Assembly (NCBI GenBank): GCA_964420365.1
Contig: CAYQTA010000097.1
Location: 1-18,349 of the forward strand
From: JAMOQA01 sp964420365
GTDB taxonomy: Bacteria; Acidobacteriota; Polarisedimenticolia; J045
Direction: 5' to 3'
DNA: 18,349 nt
The number at the start of each line of letters is the position of its first letter. The stretch's first letter is position 1. Positions 6,838-14,037 of the stretch are shown in pieces. The notes under the pieces are model-generated. The model was not told the origin of the DNA and ran no database searches. It saw only the letters and a list, made by a program, of their open reading frames with translations. A program made the position numbers and the translations under genes.

Positions 6838-8892
6838 TCACCAGACGCGGCAGCGCTCCTTCGGGTTCATCGGCGTGCCCTCGGCGCACCCGAACGCCTC
6901 GGCGAAGGCCGGGAGGTTCGCCAGCGGCCCGTTCACTCGGAACCGCGGGGTCGAGTGCGGGTCGACCGTCGCCGCCAGTTTCTCGTACTCCGGGGTCGCC
7001 AGGGTGCACCACGTCTGGGCGTAGGCGACGAAGAAGAGCTGGCGGGGCGTCAGGTCGAGGCCGGGGAGCGCCGTCTCGTCGCCGAGACCGGACCACGCCT
7101 TCCACGACAGGCGGATGCCGCCGTTGTCGGCCAGGTTCTCGCCGAGGGTCAGCTTCCCGTCAAGGTGAACCCCGGGCTGGACCTCGTACGAGGCGTACTG
7201 GCGCTCGATGCAGGCGGCACGTTCCTCGAAGGACTTCGCCACCTCCGGGGTCCACCAGTCGGCCATCCGGCCGTGGGCGTCGAACTTGCGCCCCTGGTCG
7301 TCGAAGCCGTGGGTCAGCTCGTGGCCCATGACCATTCCCATGCCACCGTAGTTCATCGCGGCCGGGAAGTCCCGGTGGAAGAAAGGGGGCTGGAGGATGC
7401 CCGCGGGGAAGACCATCTCGTTGGCGCTGGGGTTGTAGTAGGCGTTGACGGTGGGCGGCGTCATGTGCCACTCGGAACGGTCGACCGGCCGACCGATGCG
7501 CCGGACCTGGCGGGCCGTCTCGAAGCGCCGGGCGGCGACGCCGCTGGCGAACCAGGAGTGCCGGTCGACCTCGAGCCCGTCGTACGTGCGCCACTTGTCC
7601 GGGTACCCCACCTTGTTGACGATGGCGTGCAGCTTCTCGCGGGCGCGCTCCCTGGTCGGTTCGTCCATCCAGTCGAGCTCCTCGAGGTTCTTCTCGAAGG
7701 CCGCCTCGATGTTGCCGATCATCTCGCGGGCCATCTCGCGGCTCTCGCCGGCGAAGGCCCGCTCGACGAAGGCCTTCCCGAGCAGCTCGCCGAGACCGTC
7801 GTCCACCGCGGCGACGCAGCGCTTCCAGCGGGGACGGATCTTCTCCTGGCCGGAGAGGGTCTTCCCGTAGAACTGGAAGGATGCCTCGACGAAGTCCCGG
7901 GGGAGGAGCCCGGAAAGGCCCTGCACGAGGTGGAAGCGGAGGTAGGCCCGCAGCGTGTCGAGATCGGTCCCGAGGACCGTGTCCTGCAGCGCCCTGAAGA
8001 AGTCCGGGGTGGCGACGTTGATGTCGCGAACATCGTCCCGACCGACCCCCGCGAAGAAGGCGTCCCAGGGGAGCCTCGGTGCCAGCTTCTCGAGGCCCTC
8101 CCGGTCGATCTTGTGGTAGATCTTTCGCGGGTCCCGCAGCTCGCGGCGGGGCTTCGAGGCCCTGGCCAGGCGTGTCTCCAGGGCCACGATCCGCTCGGCG
8201 TGGTTCTTCGCGGCCGCCTCGTCCTCGCCCGACAGGGCCAGCATTCGAGCGACGTGCTCGCGGTATGCCTCCAGGATCGGTTTCCTGTGCGGGTCGAGGT
8301 AGTAGTCCCGGTCGGGAAGCCCGAGACCGCCCTGGAAGAAGTGGGCGATGTAGAGGTCGGGGTTGTCGAAGTCGGCGTCGACGCCGGCATCGAAGAACAC
8401 GGACGCACCGACCTGGAACATCTCGCCGGCCACCCGGAAAAGCGTTTCCGGTCCCTCGACCGCGTCGATCTTCTCGAACCACGGGGCGAGGGGCTCGAGT
8501 CCCGCCTGCTCGATCGCCTCCTCGTCCATGCACGCGGCCCAGAAGTCACCGATCTTCCGCAGCCCCGGGTCGTTGCCGGGATCGGCGGCGGCGGCCTCGA
8601 GGATCTCGCGCTCGATGGCCAGGTTCCGCTCGGCGATCGCGGAAAAACCCCGGCCCCAGCGCGGGCGGTCGGGAGGCAGCTCGGCCGTCGCCAGCCAACC
8701 GCCGCAGGCGTAGCGGTAGAAGTCCTGGCAGGGGTCGACCGAGGGGTCGAGGGTGTCGCGGACGCTGGCCGCGATCTCCGCCGGCGCCAGGTGGTCCCCG
8801 GTGTCCTGCGACGCGGGACCGGGACCCTGGCAGGCGAGGAGGAGGCCCGCGGCCAGGCAGGCCGCGGCGGCGAGGAGGAGGAATCGCTTCAT
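6838..8892 (-). CDS. M13-family zinc metallopeptidase (neprilysin/PepO-like) lipoprotein
   Basis: This 684-residue M13 endopeptidase is predicted to be lipid-anchored and periplasm-facing: a Leu/Ala-rich signal ends Leu-Leu-Ala-Cys21. The zinc site is complete: HELTH with His524, Glu525 and His528, and ENLADNGG with Glu585 about 60 residues on, the normal family spacing. The substrate-binding NAYYNPSANEMVFPAGILQ motif precedes it. The protein ends CRVW, the conserved M13 C-terminus, so it is full length. The N-terminal M13_N domain spans about 40-430. GAAGGAG lies seven bases before ATG 8892; the open frame continues far upstream but has no signal sequence there. It is the last gene of the minus-strand run, 34 bases after the zinc-ribbon gene. 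Function: cleavage of oligopeptides under about 5 kDa, targets unknown. Confidence 0.95.
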   Translation of the reverse strand: MKRFLLLAAAACLAAGLLLACQGPGPASQDTGDHLAPAEIAASVRDTLDPSVDPCQDFYRYACGGWLATAELPPDRPRWGRGFSAIAERNLAIEREILEAAAADPGNDPGLRKIGDFWAACMDEEAIEQAGLEPLAPWFEKIDAVEGPETLFRVAGEMFQVGASVFFDAGVDADFDNPDLYIAHFFQGGLGLPDRDYYLDPHRKPILEAYREHVARMLALSGEDEAAAKNHAERIVALETRLARASKPRRELRDPRKIYHKIDREGLEKLAPRLPWDAFFAGVGRDDVRDINVATPDFFRALQDTVLGTDLDTLRAYLRFHLVQGLSGLLPRDFVEASFQFYGKTLSGQEKIRPRWKRCVAAVDDGLGELLGKAFVERAFAGESREMAREMIGNIEAAFEKNLEELDWMDEPTRERAREKLHAIVNKVGYPDKWRTYDGLEVDRHSWFASGVAARRFETARQVRRIGRPVDRSEWHMTPPTVNAYYNPSANEMVFPAGILQPPFFHRDFPAAMNYGGMGMVMGHELTHGFDDQGRKFDAHGRMADWWTPEVAKSFEERAACIERQYASYEVQPGVHLDGKLTLGENLADNGGIRLSWKAWSGLGDETALPGLDLTPRQLFFVAYAQTWCTLATPEYEKLAATVDPHSTPRFRVNGPLANLPAFAEAFGCAEGTPMNPKERCRVW

Positions 8893-8926
8893 CGTGGCGC
8901 TCCTTCGTCGGGAGGGTAGTTCGTGG

Positions 8927-9424
8927 TCAGGCGAGGAACAGGCCGCATTCCGGGCAACAGCCGTCCTCGCCCGGGGGATCCGTGCAGCCGCAGGCGGGGC
9001 AGGGGGCCGGGCCGTCTTCCGCCTCCTCTTCGCCCAGCGACGCCTCCGGCGCGATGCAGAGTACCTGCTCCGTCGGCAGCGTGGCCTCGTACTCCTCGGC
9101 GAAGAAGCGAACGGCCCGTTCCACGTCCTCGACGGCGACCAGGAGGTGGACGGTCGGCCGGCAGCTCGTGCAGGCGACCGGTGGCGCGGCCGCGGCGCAG
9201 GGGATCCTGGCCCCGGCCAGGGCGTCCCGCAGGTCCTCGATGCCCGCCGGCGACCCGGCGAAGCAGGGGACGACCTGCCGGCCCCGGAGCAGGCGCGCCA
9301 TCGCCCGGGGGTCGGCGAACGGGTCGGCCTCGCCGGGGGGCGAGTCGACCAGCGCCACGTGGCAGCGGTGGCACTCGATCGTGCCGTCCACGTAGTCCGC
9401 GCCGCAGGAGGGGCACCAGCGCAT
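8927..9424 (-). CDS. Small protein with zinc ribbons at both ends
   Basis: The 165-residue product has a four-Cys knuckle at the N-terminus (Cys4, Cys7, Cys18, Cys21, in CPSCGADYVDGTIECHRC) and a second at the C-terminus (Cys142, Cys145 and Cys157 or 156, Cys160). Between them, residues about 45-125 form an alpha/beta domain beginning MARLLRGRQVVPCFAGSP, followed by a helix and a VHLLVAVEDVERAVRFFAEE segment. This recalls DUF2007-like (putative signal-transducing) domains that compare two ligand or peptide segments. A further CTSC pair lies in the middle, and an acidic linker precedes the second ribbon. No signal peptide, so cytosolic. GGAGGA precedes ATG 9424. It sits 25 bases after the deaminase and 34 before the M13 gene. 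Function unknown; I infer zinc or redox sensing or protein binding. Confidence 0.7.
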   Translation of the reverse strand: MRWCPSCGADYVDGTIECHRCHVALVDSPPGEADPFADPRAMARLLRGRQVVPCFAGSPAGIEDLRDALAGARIPCAAAAPPVACTSCRPTVHLLVAVEDVERAVRFFAEEYEATLPTEQVLCIAPEASLGEEEAEDGPAPCPACGCTDPPGEDGCCPECGLFLA

Positions 9425-9449
9425 CCGGGTTCCTCCGGGGAAGGGGGCC

Positions 9450-9938
9450 TCAGTAGGTACGCCGACCCGGGAGCCGCCGCCAGTCCTCGAGGAGGGCGAG
9501 GCACTCGTCGCGCAGGAAGCCGGCGTGGATCGTGACCGGGCTGCCCCCGAGCCGCTTCATCGTCTCGTTGGGGATCGCCAGCTCGTTGAAGCCGAGCCGG
9601 GCGACGTCCTCGATGCGGGTGCCCCAGAAGACGTCGCCGATCCTGGCCCAGTGAATGGCGGCGAAGCACATCGGGCAGGGCTCGGTGGTCGAGTAGATGA
9701 CCATCCCCTCGAGGAACGGCGTGCCCCGGGCGGCGCATGCCTCCCGGATGGCGTTCACCTCGGCGTGGGCGGTCGCGTCGCCGAGCAGCACGGTGTTGTG
9801 GGCGACGGCGAGGACGTTCCCCTCCCGGTCCGCGATCACGGCGCCGAAGGGGCCTCCATCGCCCCGGAGGATCCCCTCGCGGGCGGCGTCGATCGCCCGG
9901 CGCATCAGGACCGGGTCCGGGTGCCGCGAGTCGTTCAC
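9450..9938 (-). CDS. Nucleoside/guanine deaminase-like protein (CDA fold)
   Basis: The 162-residue zinc-dependent deaminase has the full active site: His58-Ala-Glu60 (zinc ligand and proton shuttle) and Pro87-Cys88-Pro-Met-Cys91 (two zinc ligands). GGPFGAVIADREG near residue 28 and YSTTEPCPMCFAAIHWARI are closest, from memory, to guanine deaminases of the GuaD type and to related nucleoside deaminases; the tRNA adenosine deaminase TadA is a less likely alternative. GTG 9938 is the start: it overlaps the alcohol dehydrogenase stop in the four bases GTGA, and there is no good ribosome-binding site, so translation probably depends on coupling with the upstream gene. Likely reaction: hydrolytic deamination of guanine to xanthine, or of a related purine, in the cytosol. 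Confidence 0.85.
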   Translation of the reverse strand: MNDSRHPDPVLMRRAIDAAREGILRGDGGPFGAVIADREGNVLAVAHNTVLLGDATAHAEVNAIREACAARGTPFLEGMVIYSTTEPCPMCFAAIHWARIGDVFWGTRIEDVARLGFNELAIPNETMKRLGGSPVTIHAGFLRDECLALLEDWRRLPGRRTY

Positions 9939-10942
9939 CGCGTCAGCACCGCGCGGAACCGGACCTCGTTCCGCCGCAACCGGTCGAGGGCCACGTTGAC
10001 CTCCTCCAGCGGGAAGGTCTCCACGATCGCCGCGATTCCCTCCCGGGCGGCGAAGTCCAGCATCTCGCGCATGCGGGCCCGTCCGGCGATCTGGCTCCCG
10101 ACGATCCCGCGGTTGCCGAGGATCAGGGCGTCGACCGGGACCCCGACCTTCCCCGGCACCACCCCGACGAACGCCATCCGCCCCCGGGGCCGAACCGTCC
10201 GGGCGAGGGCCGGCCAGTCCAGGGCGACCGGCACGGTGACGAGCACCAGGTCGAAGGCGCGCCCCGCGTCGCGGAGCGCGCCTTCCTCGAGCAGCACGAA
10301 CTCGCGGGCGCCCAGTTCCCGGGCCAGGTCCTCCTTGTCGGCCGAGTGGGAGATCGCGGTCACCCGCGCGCCCAGCGCCGCGGCGAACCGGACCGCCAGG
10401 TGTCCGAGCCCGCCGATCCCGACGACGGCGACCCGGCTCGTCGCGTCGATCCCGTGCTCCCGCAGGGGTGTCCAGACGGTGGCCCCGCCGCACATCAGGG
10501 GGCCCACGGTCTCCGCGGGCAGCCCTTCCGGCAGCGGAAAGGCGAACCGGGCATCCACGCGGATCCGGTCGGCGAACCCGCCGGGCCGGCCGACGCAGGT
10601 CGCGCGGTGCTCCGGGCAGAACGGCTCGTCGCCGGCGAGGCACCACTCGCAGGCGAGGCAGGCGCCGCACTGCCAGCCGATGCCGACCCGGTCCCCGGGG
10701 GCGTGTTCGCTCACGGCGGAGCCGCGCGCGACCACGTGCCCGACGACCTCGTGGCCGGGCACGAGCGGCCAGGTGTCGACCTCCCAGTCTCCGTCGACCA
10801 GGTGGAGATCGGAGTGGCAGATGCCGCAGTGGGTGATCTCCACCTCGACGTCATGGGGCCCCAGCGGGGCCGGCTCGAACTCGTACGGCTCGAGGAGGGC
10901 GCCCGGGTGCCGGGCGGCCCAGCCATGGAAGGTCGTCGCCAC
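9935..10942 (-). CDS. Zinc-dependent NAD(P) alcohol dehydrogenase (CAD/YahK type)
   Basis: The 335-residue medium-chain dehydrogenase/reductase has the catalytic zinc ligands Cys39 (in CGICHSDLH), His64-Glu65 and Cys151. The structural zinc cysteines are Cys95, Cys98, Cys101 and Cys109 with the usual C-x2-C-x2-C-x7-C spacing. The nucleotide-binding motif GIGGLG is at 175-180, and ISHS (about 197-200) takes the place of an acidic residue, which favours NADP over NAD. This matches the cinnamyl-alcohol/YahK group that reduces aldehydes to alcohols. Start is GTG 10942, preceded by GGAGGTG seven bases upstream. It lies 19 bases after the symporter and overlaps the deaminase start by four bases. 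Substrate unknown; aldehyde detoxification is a reasonable inference. Confidence 0.93.
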   Translation of the reverse strand: MATTFHGWAARHPGALLEPYEFEPAPLGPHDVEVEITHCGICHSDLHLVDGDWEVDTWPLVPGHEVVGHVVARGSAVSEHAPGDRVGIGWQCGACLACEWCLAGDEPFCPEHRATCVGRPGGFADRIRVDARFAFPLPEGLPAETVGPLMCGGATVWTPLREHGIDATSRVAVVGIGGLGHLAVRFAAALGARVTAISHSADKEDLARELGAREFVLLEEGALRDAGRAFDLVLVTVPVALDWPALARTVRPRGRMAFVGVVPGKVGVPVDALILGNRGIVGSQIAGRARMREMLDFAAREGIAAIVETFPLEEVNVALDRLRRNEVRFRAVLTR

Positions 10943-10961
10943 GTCGCCACCTCCCCCGGCG

Positions 10962-12347
10962 TCAGAAGTACTCGCCGGTCCAGAGGATGAAGACGAAGAT
11001 CAGCACGATCGCCACGGGGCAGACGAAGCGGACGAGGAACGCCCAGGCGGCGTGCCACCAGGCCCGCTCGGCGCCGGAGCCCCGCCGCATCTCGTCGAGG
11101 GCCGCCCGCGTCCCCCACTTCCAGCCGACGAAGAGGGAGATCAGCAGGGAGCCGAACGTCAGGCCGTAGTTCCCGAAGAGAATGTTGTTCAGGTCGAGGA
11201 AGGAGAGCGGCAGCAGGGAACCCGCGCCGCCGGAGAGGAGCGGCACCGCCCCCTGCGAGAGCGCGGAGGGGATCGCCAGGAGGAAGCAGAGGAACCCGAT
11301 CCCCCAGGCGACCGTCGCCCGGGGCCACCCCTTCTCGTCGACGAAGTAGGCGACGACCACCTCGAGCAGGCTGATCGTCGACGTGAGGGCCGCGATGGCG
11401 AGGAGCGCGTAGAACGCCACGGCGAACAGTTGCCCGGCCGGCAGCGAGTCGAACACCGTCGGCATCGCGATGAAGACGAGCCCCGCGCCCCCCGCCGGGT
11501 CGGCCCCGGCCGTGAAGAGGGCGGGGAAGATGATCACCCCGGCGAGGAGGGCGATCAGGGTGTCGAAGAAGGCGACCGAGACCGCCGCGAAGGGAAGGTT
11601 CTCCCGGCGCGGGAGGTAGGACCCGTAGGTGATCATGCAACCCATTCCGAGGCTGAGGCTGAACAGGGCCTGCCCGAGGGCCCCCATGACCACGGGAATC
11701 GTCAGCTTCGAGGCGTCGAAGTGGAAAAGGAAGCGCAGGCCCTCCGCCGCGCCCGGGAGGGTCAGGCTGCGCCCGGCCAGCAGGAGGAGCAGCACGAAGA
11801 AGAGGGGCATCAGCACCTTGGAGAACCGCTCGATCCCCCCGCCCACGCCGAACTGGATCACGCCGACCGTCAGGACCATGAAGACTGCGGTGAGGGCGAT
11901 GGCGAGGCCGGGGCTCCCGATCAGGGCCTGGAACTGGGCGGCGCTCTGCTCCGCCGTGATGCCCGCGGCGAAGTCGCCGCGCATCGCCTTGACCAGGTAG
12001 CCGATCGTCCACCCGGCCACGACCGAGTAGAACGCCAGGATCGCGAACCCCGTGACGACCCCGAGGGCTCCGACCGCCGGCCACCAGGACCCGGGGGCCA
12101 GGACCCGGAACGCGCCGACCGGGTTGCGCTGGGCGGCGCGCCCGATGGAGAGTTCCGCGAGGAGGACCGGGATGCCGACCAGGACGACGAAGGCCAGGTA
12201 GACCAGGACGAACGCGCCGCCGCCGTGCTCCCCGGCCGTGTACGGGAAGCGCCAGATGTTCCCGAGCCCGATCGCCGAGCCGGCCGCGGCGAGGATGAAA
12301 CCCACCTTGCCGCCGAAGTTGCCGCGCTGCTGGTTTTCCGGGATCAC
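10962..12347 (-). CDS. Sodium-dependent transporter, NSS/SNF family (LeuT-like)
   Basis: The 461-residue inner-membrane protein has about 11-12 hydrophobic segments and the NSS signature in TM1: GNIWRFPY (29-36), in which Asn30 and Arg33 correspond to LeuT sodium-site Asn27 and gate Arg30. The conserved NGGGAF is HGGGAF here, with His41 in place of Asn. The TM6 region SLSLGMGCMITYGSYL is also typical of the family. Role: sodium-coupled uptake of an amino acid or related amine. GTG 12347 is the start, with AGGGAGG six bases upstream. The gene lies 37 bases after the polyferredoxin. In that gap CGCCCT (12351-12356) and AGGGCG (12368-12373) can pair around the ribosome-binding site, and a -10-like TATAGT is at 12382-12377, so it may be partly independently transcribed. 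Confidence 0.92.
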   Translation of the reverse strand: MIPENQQRGNFGGKVGFILAAAGSAIGLGNIWRFPYTAGEHGGGAFVLVYLAFVVLVGIPVLLAELSIGRAAQRNPVGAFRVLAPGSWWPAVGALGVVTGFAILAFYSVVAGWTIGYLVKAMRGDFAAGITAEQSAAQFQALIGSPGLAIALTAVFMVLTVGVIQFGVGGGIERFSKVLMPLFFVLLLLLAGRSLTLPGAAEGLRFLFHFDASKLTIPVVMGALGQALFSLSLGMGCMITYGSYLPRRENLPFAAVSVAFFDTLIALLAGVIIFPALFTAGADPAGGAGLVFIAMPTVFDSLPAGQLFAVAFYALLAIAALTSTISLLEVVVAYFVDEKGWPRATVAWGIGFLCFLLAIPSALSQGAVPLLSGGAGSLLPLSFLDLNNILFGNYGLTFGSLLISLFVGWKWGTRAALDEMRRGSGAERAWWHAAWAFLVRFVCPVAIVLIFVFILWTGEYF

Positions 12348-12376
12348 GTCCGCCCTCCCTCCTCGGCAGGGCGAAC

Positions 12377-12382
12377 ACTATA
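12377..12382 (-). promoter_or_regulatory. Possible internal -10 element ahead of the NSS gene
   Basis: On the minus strand TATAGT (5/6 match to TATAAT) lies 29 bases upstream of the GTG start, in an AT-poor setting. The hexamer 17 bases upstream (TACATG) is a poor -35, so this is at best a weak or activator-dependent internal promoter. Confidence 0.25.
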
Positions 12383-12384
12383 CG

Positions 12385-13512
12385 TCAGCCCCCGGGGTGC
12401 ATGTAGAGGGGGCTGTCGATCTCGCGGACCCGTTCCACGTACTCGCGATCGGAAATCCCGTTGCGCCACGTCCCGGTCAGCTCGGCCACCGCCCAGCCCC
12501 CGGCGAACAGGCCGACGATCAGGAGGGCGTAGAGCGCGGGTCGGACCCGCAGCCGGCGGGTTCCGAAGTGCAGGGCGTCGTTGCCGGGGCAGGCGACCAG
12601 GCAGTCGAGGCAGCCGGAGCAGAGCCGGTCGTCGACCGCCTTGCGGCGGGAGACCGGGATCCGGGCCATGCAGACGTTGTCGCACCCGTGGCAGAGCGTG
12701 CAGCCGGGTTCCGACCGGTGGACGCGGAACGGGGAGAACCAGGCGAGGAGCCCGAGGAGCGCCCCGTAGGGGCAGAGGTAGCGGCACCAGAACTGCCGGA
12801 TGAACAGGGAGGCGATCGCCAGGAAACCGAGGGTCAGGGCCGCCGTCCTCCCGATCCGGGCGAAGAACAGGTACATCTTGATGTCGGCGACCCGGTTGTA
12901 CGGCCCCTCGATCCAGGCGGCCAGCTCCCCGGGGTCCATCGAGATCACCGCCCAGAAGAAGAAGGCGAACAGCAGGTACTTGAGGCTCCTGAGGACCAGG
13001 TCCAGGGGCTTCCAGGGCAGGAAGAGCCGCCCGGTCAGCCTTTGGCCGAGACGGGCCAGCAGCTCCGAGAGCAGTCCCACCGGGCAGACCCACCCGCAGA
13101 ACCCCTTGCGCAGGAACAGGGCCGTGGCCACGACGACGAGGAAGATCACGGTGGCCGCCGGGTGCACCGTGTTCAGGGCACCCCGGTAGAACCAGTCGAG
13201 AAGGCCCATCAGGCCGGAGATCGGCAGGAATCCCTCGACCCCCGGCGGCCGGTGCGGGAGAGGCAGGTTCCCGGCCTGCGCGGCCCGGACGAAGCGGTGG
13301 AACTGGATGCCGGCAAGGATGCACCAGGCGGCGAAGCCCCACTGGACGATCTTGCGCACCCGGTGGGAGCGGAACGGCATCTTCCCGACCGGTTCCTCGA
13401 GCCAGGCGAGCAGCCGGGCGATCCGCCCGCGGGGTGGTGCCGGTGCCGGCGAAGGTGCGGCGGGGAGCCGGCAGGCGGGGGAGGGGGGCGTCCCGGTCCG
13501 CGTCGTCGCCAT
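12385..13512 (-). CDS. Membrane-bound [4Fe-4S] polyferredoxin (NapH/NosR/CcoG-like)
   Basis: The 375-residue polytopic membrane protein carries four Cys groups: Cys139-x3-Cys143-Pro and Cys243-x3-Cys247-Pro, both next to membrane helices, then two ferredoxin-type sets, Cys271/274/277/281 and Cys298/301/304/308-Pro. The ferredoxin sets should hold two [4Fe-4S] clusters on the cytoplasmic side; the CxxxCP pairs are a hallmark of NapH, NosR and CcoG (RdxA) proteins. Hydrophobic segments are near 55-72, 118-135, 175-192, 222-240 and 327-345. The N-terminus (residues 10-30) is Pro/Ala-rich. Role: passing electrons across or along the membrane to an unknown partner. ATG 13512 follows AGGAGG by six bases. 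It lies 16 bases after the Rrf2 gene; no nitrate, nitrous oxide or oxidase genes are beside it. Confidence 0.9.
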   Translation of the reverse strand: MATTRTGTPPSPACRLPAAPSPAPAPPRGRIARLLAWLEEPVGKMPFRSHRVRKIVQWGFAAWCILAGIQFHRFVRAAQAGNLPLPHRPPGVEGFLPISGLMGLLDWFYRGALNTVHPAATVIFLVVVATALFLRKGFCGWVCPVGLLSELLARLGQRLTGRLFLPWKPLDLVLRSLKYLLFAFFFWAVISMDPGELAAWIEGPYNRVADIKMYLFFARIGRTAALTLGFLAIASLFIRQFWCRYLCPYGALLGLLAWFSPFRVHRSEPGCTLCHGCDNVCMARIPVSRRKAVDDRLCSGCLDCLVACPGNDALHFGTRRLRVRPALYALLIVGLFAGGWAVAELTGTWRNGISDREYVERVREIDSPLYMHPGG

Positions 13513-13528
13513 GGCGCGCCTCCTCGGA

Positions 13529-13948
13529 TCAGGGCCGGCGGGGCTGGAACCGTCCGAGGTCGCCGATCGTGGTGTCGGCCACCATCCGCCGGTAGACGCT
13601 CCCGATTTCCTCCCAGTAGTCGTGCAGGGGACAGGGGTGCGCCTCGTCGCAGGAAGGGAACCCGAACAGGCAGCCCTCGATCGCTTCCATCGCGTCCCCC
13701 TCGACCACGTCGAGGATGTCCCGGATCGGCCGGGAGAGGGCCTTCTCGGGCACGCGGAAGCCGCCGCCCCAGCCCTTGCGGCCCTCGACGATGCCGGCGC
13801 GCCGCAGGTGGCCGAGGAGCTTGGCCAGGTAGTTGCCGGGGATCCCGGAAAGCGCCCGGATCTCGTCGCTCGAGTGGTAGACGCCCGGGTTCGCCGCGAG
13901 GATCGCAACGGCGTGGAGGGCATACATCGACGAGCGTCGAATCAGCAT
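13529..13948 (-). CDS. Rrf2-family transcriptional regulator, probable Fe-S sensor
   Basis: The 139-residue winged-helix regulator belongs to the IscR/NsrR/RirA family. Its N-terminus (MLIRRSSMYALHAVAILA) and recognition-helix region (IPGNYLAKLLGHLRRAGIVEGRKG, about 36-59) are typical, followed by the GGGF wing. Three cysteines, Cys93, Cys100 and Cys106, are spaced C-x6-C-x5-C, with His109 two residues beyond, where IscR has its cluster-ligating His. I infer binding of an Fe-S cluster that senses redox state, NO or iron supply. ATG 13948 is preceded by GGGAG, which lies in a potential hairpin. It leads the seven-gene minus-strand run, and its promoter is covered by a 29-base inverted repeat, so it probably controls itself and the polyferredoxin. 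Confidence 0.93.
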   Translation of the reverse strand: MLIRRSSMYALHAVAILAANPGVYHSSDEIRALSGIPGNYLAKLLGHLRRAGIVEGRKGWGGGFRVPEKALSRPIRDILDVVEGDAMEAIEGCLFGFPSCDEAHPCPLHDYWEEIGSVYRRMVADTTIGDLGRFQPRRP

Positions 13949-13953
13949 CGAGA

Positions 13954-13989
13954 CTCCCGGGATCCGGCGGCCGACGCGGCCTCCGGGAG
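13954..13989 (-). promoter_or_regulatory. Leader hairpin that can bury the Rrf2 ribosome-binding site
   Basis: On the minus strand CTCCCGG (13989-13983) pairs with CCGGGAG (13960-13954), and an inner GGCCG/CGGCC stem forms at 13981-13977 with 13973-13969. The 3' arm includes the GGGAG ribosome-binding site. An alternative fold, CCGG plus GGCCG pairing across a 1x1 mismatch (13986-13964), would free that site. With the predicted start near 13994 the hairpin is nearly the whole leader. It could also slow read-through from the DUF1684 gene, though it has no T tract. Confidence 0.35.
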
Positions 13990-13992
13990 ATC

Positions 13993-14021
13993 AGGCGACC
14001 AGCATATCCCTTGAGTCGCCT
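13993..14021. promoter_or_regulatory. 29-base inverted repeat, candidate Rrf2 operator
   Basis: AGGCGAC (13993-13999) and GTCGCCT (14015-14021) are a perfect 7-base inverted repeat separated by 15 bases. The repeat encloses the predicted -10 element of the Rrf2 gene, the expected place for a repressor of that promoter, and its length is close to known Rrf2-family sites. The sequence does not match the IscR type 1 motif as I remember it. Confidence 0.45.
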
Positions 14022-14028
14022 CCCGCAA
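14001..14028 (-). promoter_or_regulatory. Candidate promoter of the Rrf2 operon
   Basis: On the minus strand TTGCGG (14028-14023) is followed after 16 bases by TATGCT (14006-14001), matching 3/6 and 4/6 of the sigma-70 hexamers. Transcription would begin near 13994, giving a leader of about 46 bases. The AT-rich patch at 14003-14013 is unusual locally, and the -10 lies inside the inverted repeat at 13993-14021. Confidence 0.4.
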
Positions 14029-14037
14029 CCCGCCGGT

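Noticed and set aside
8893..9738. Upstream extension of the M13 frame on the minus strand
   Set aside because: The extension overlaps the zinc-ribbon gene and part of the deaminase; the lipoprotein signal and ribosome-binding site at 8892 fix the start.
9525..12803. A 1092-codon open frame on the plus strand across the deaminase, dehydrogenase and symporter genes
   Set aside because: Low-complexity Pro/Arg/Gly sequence, antisense to three well-supported genes.
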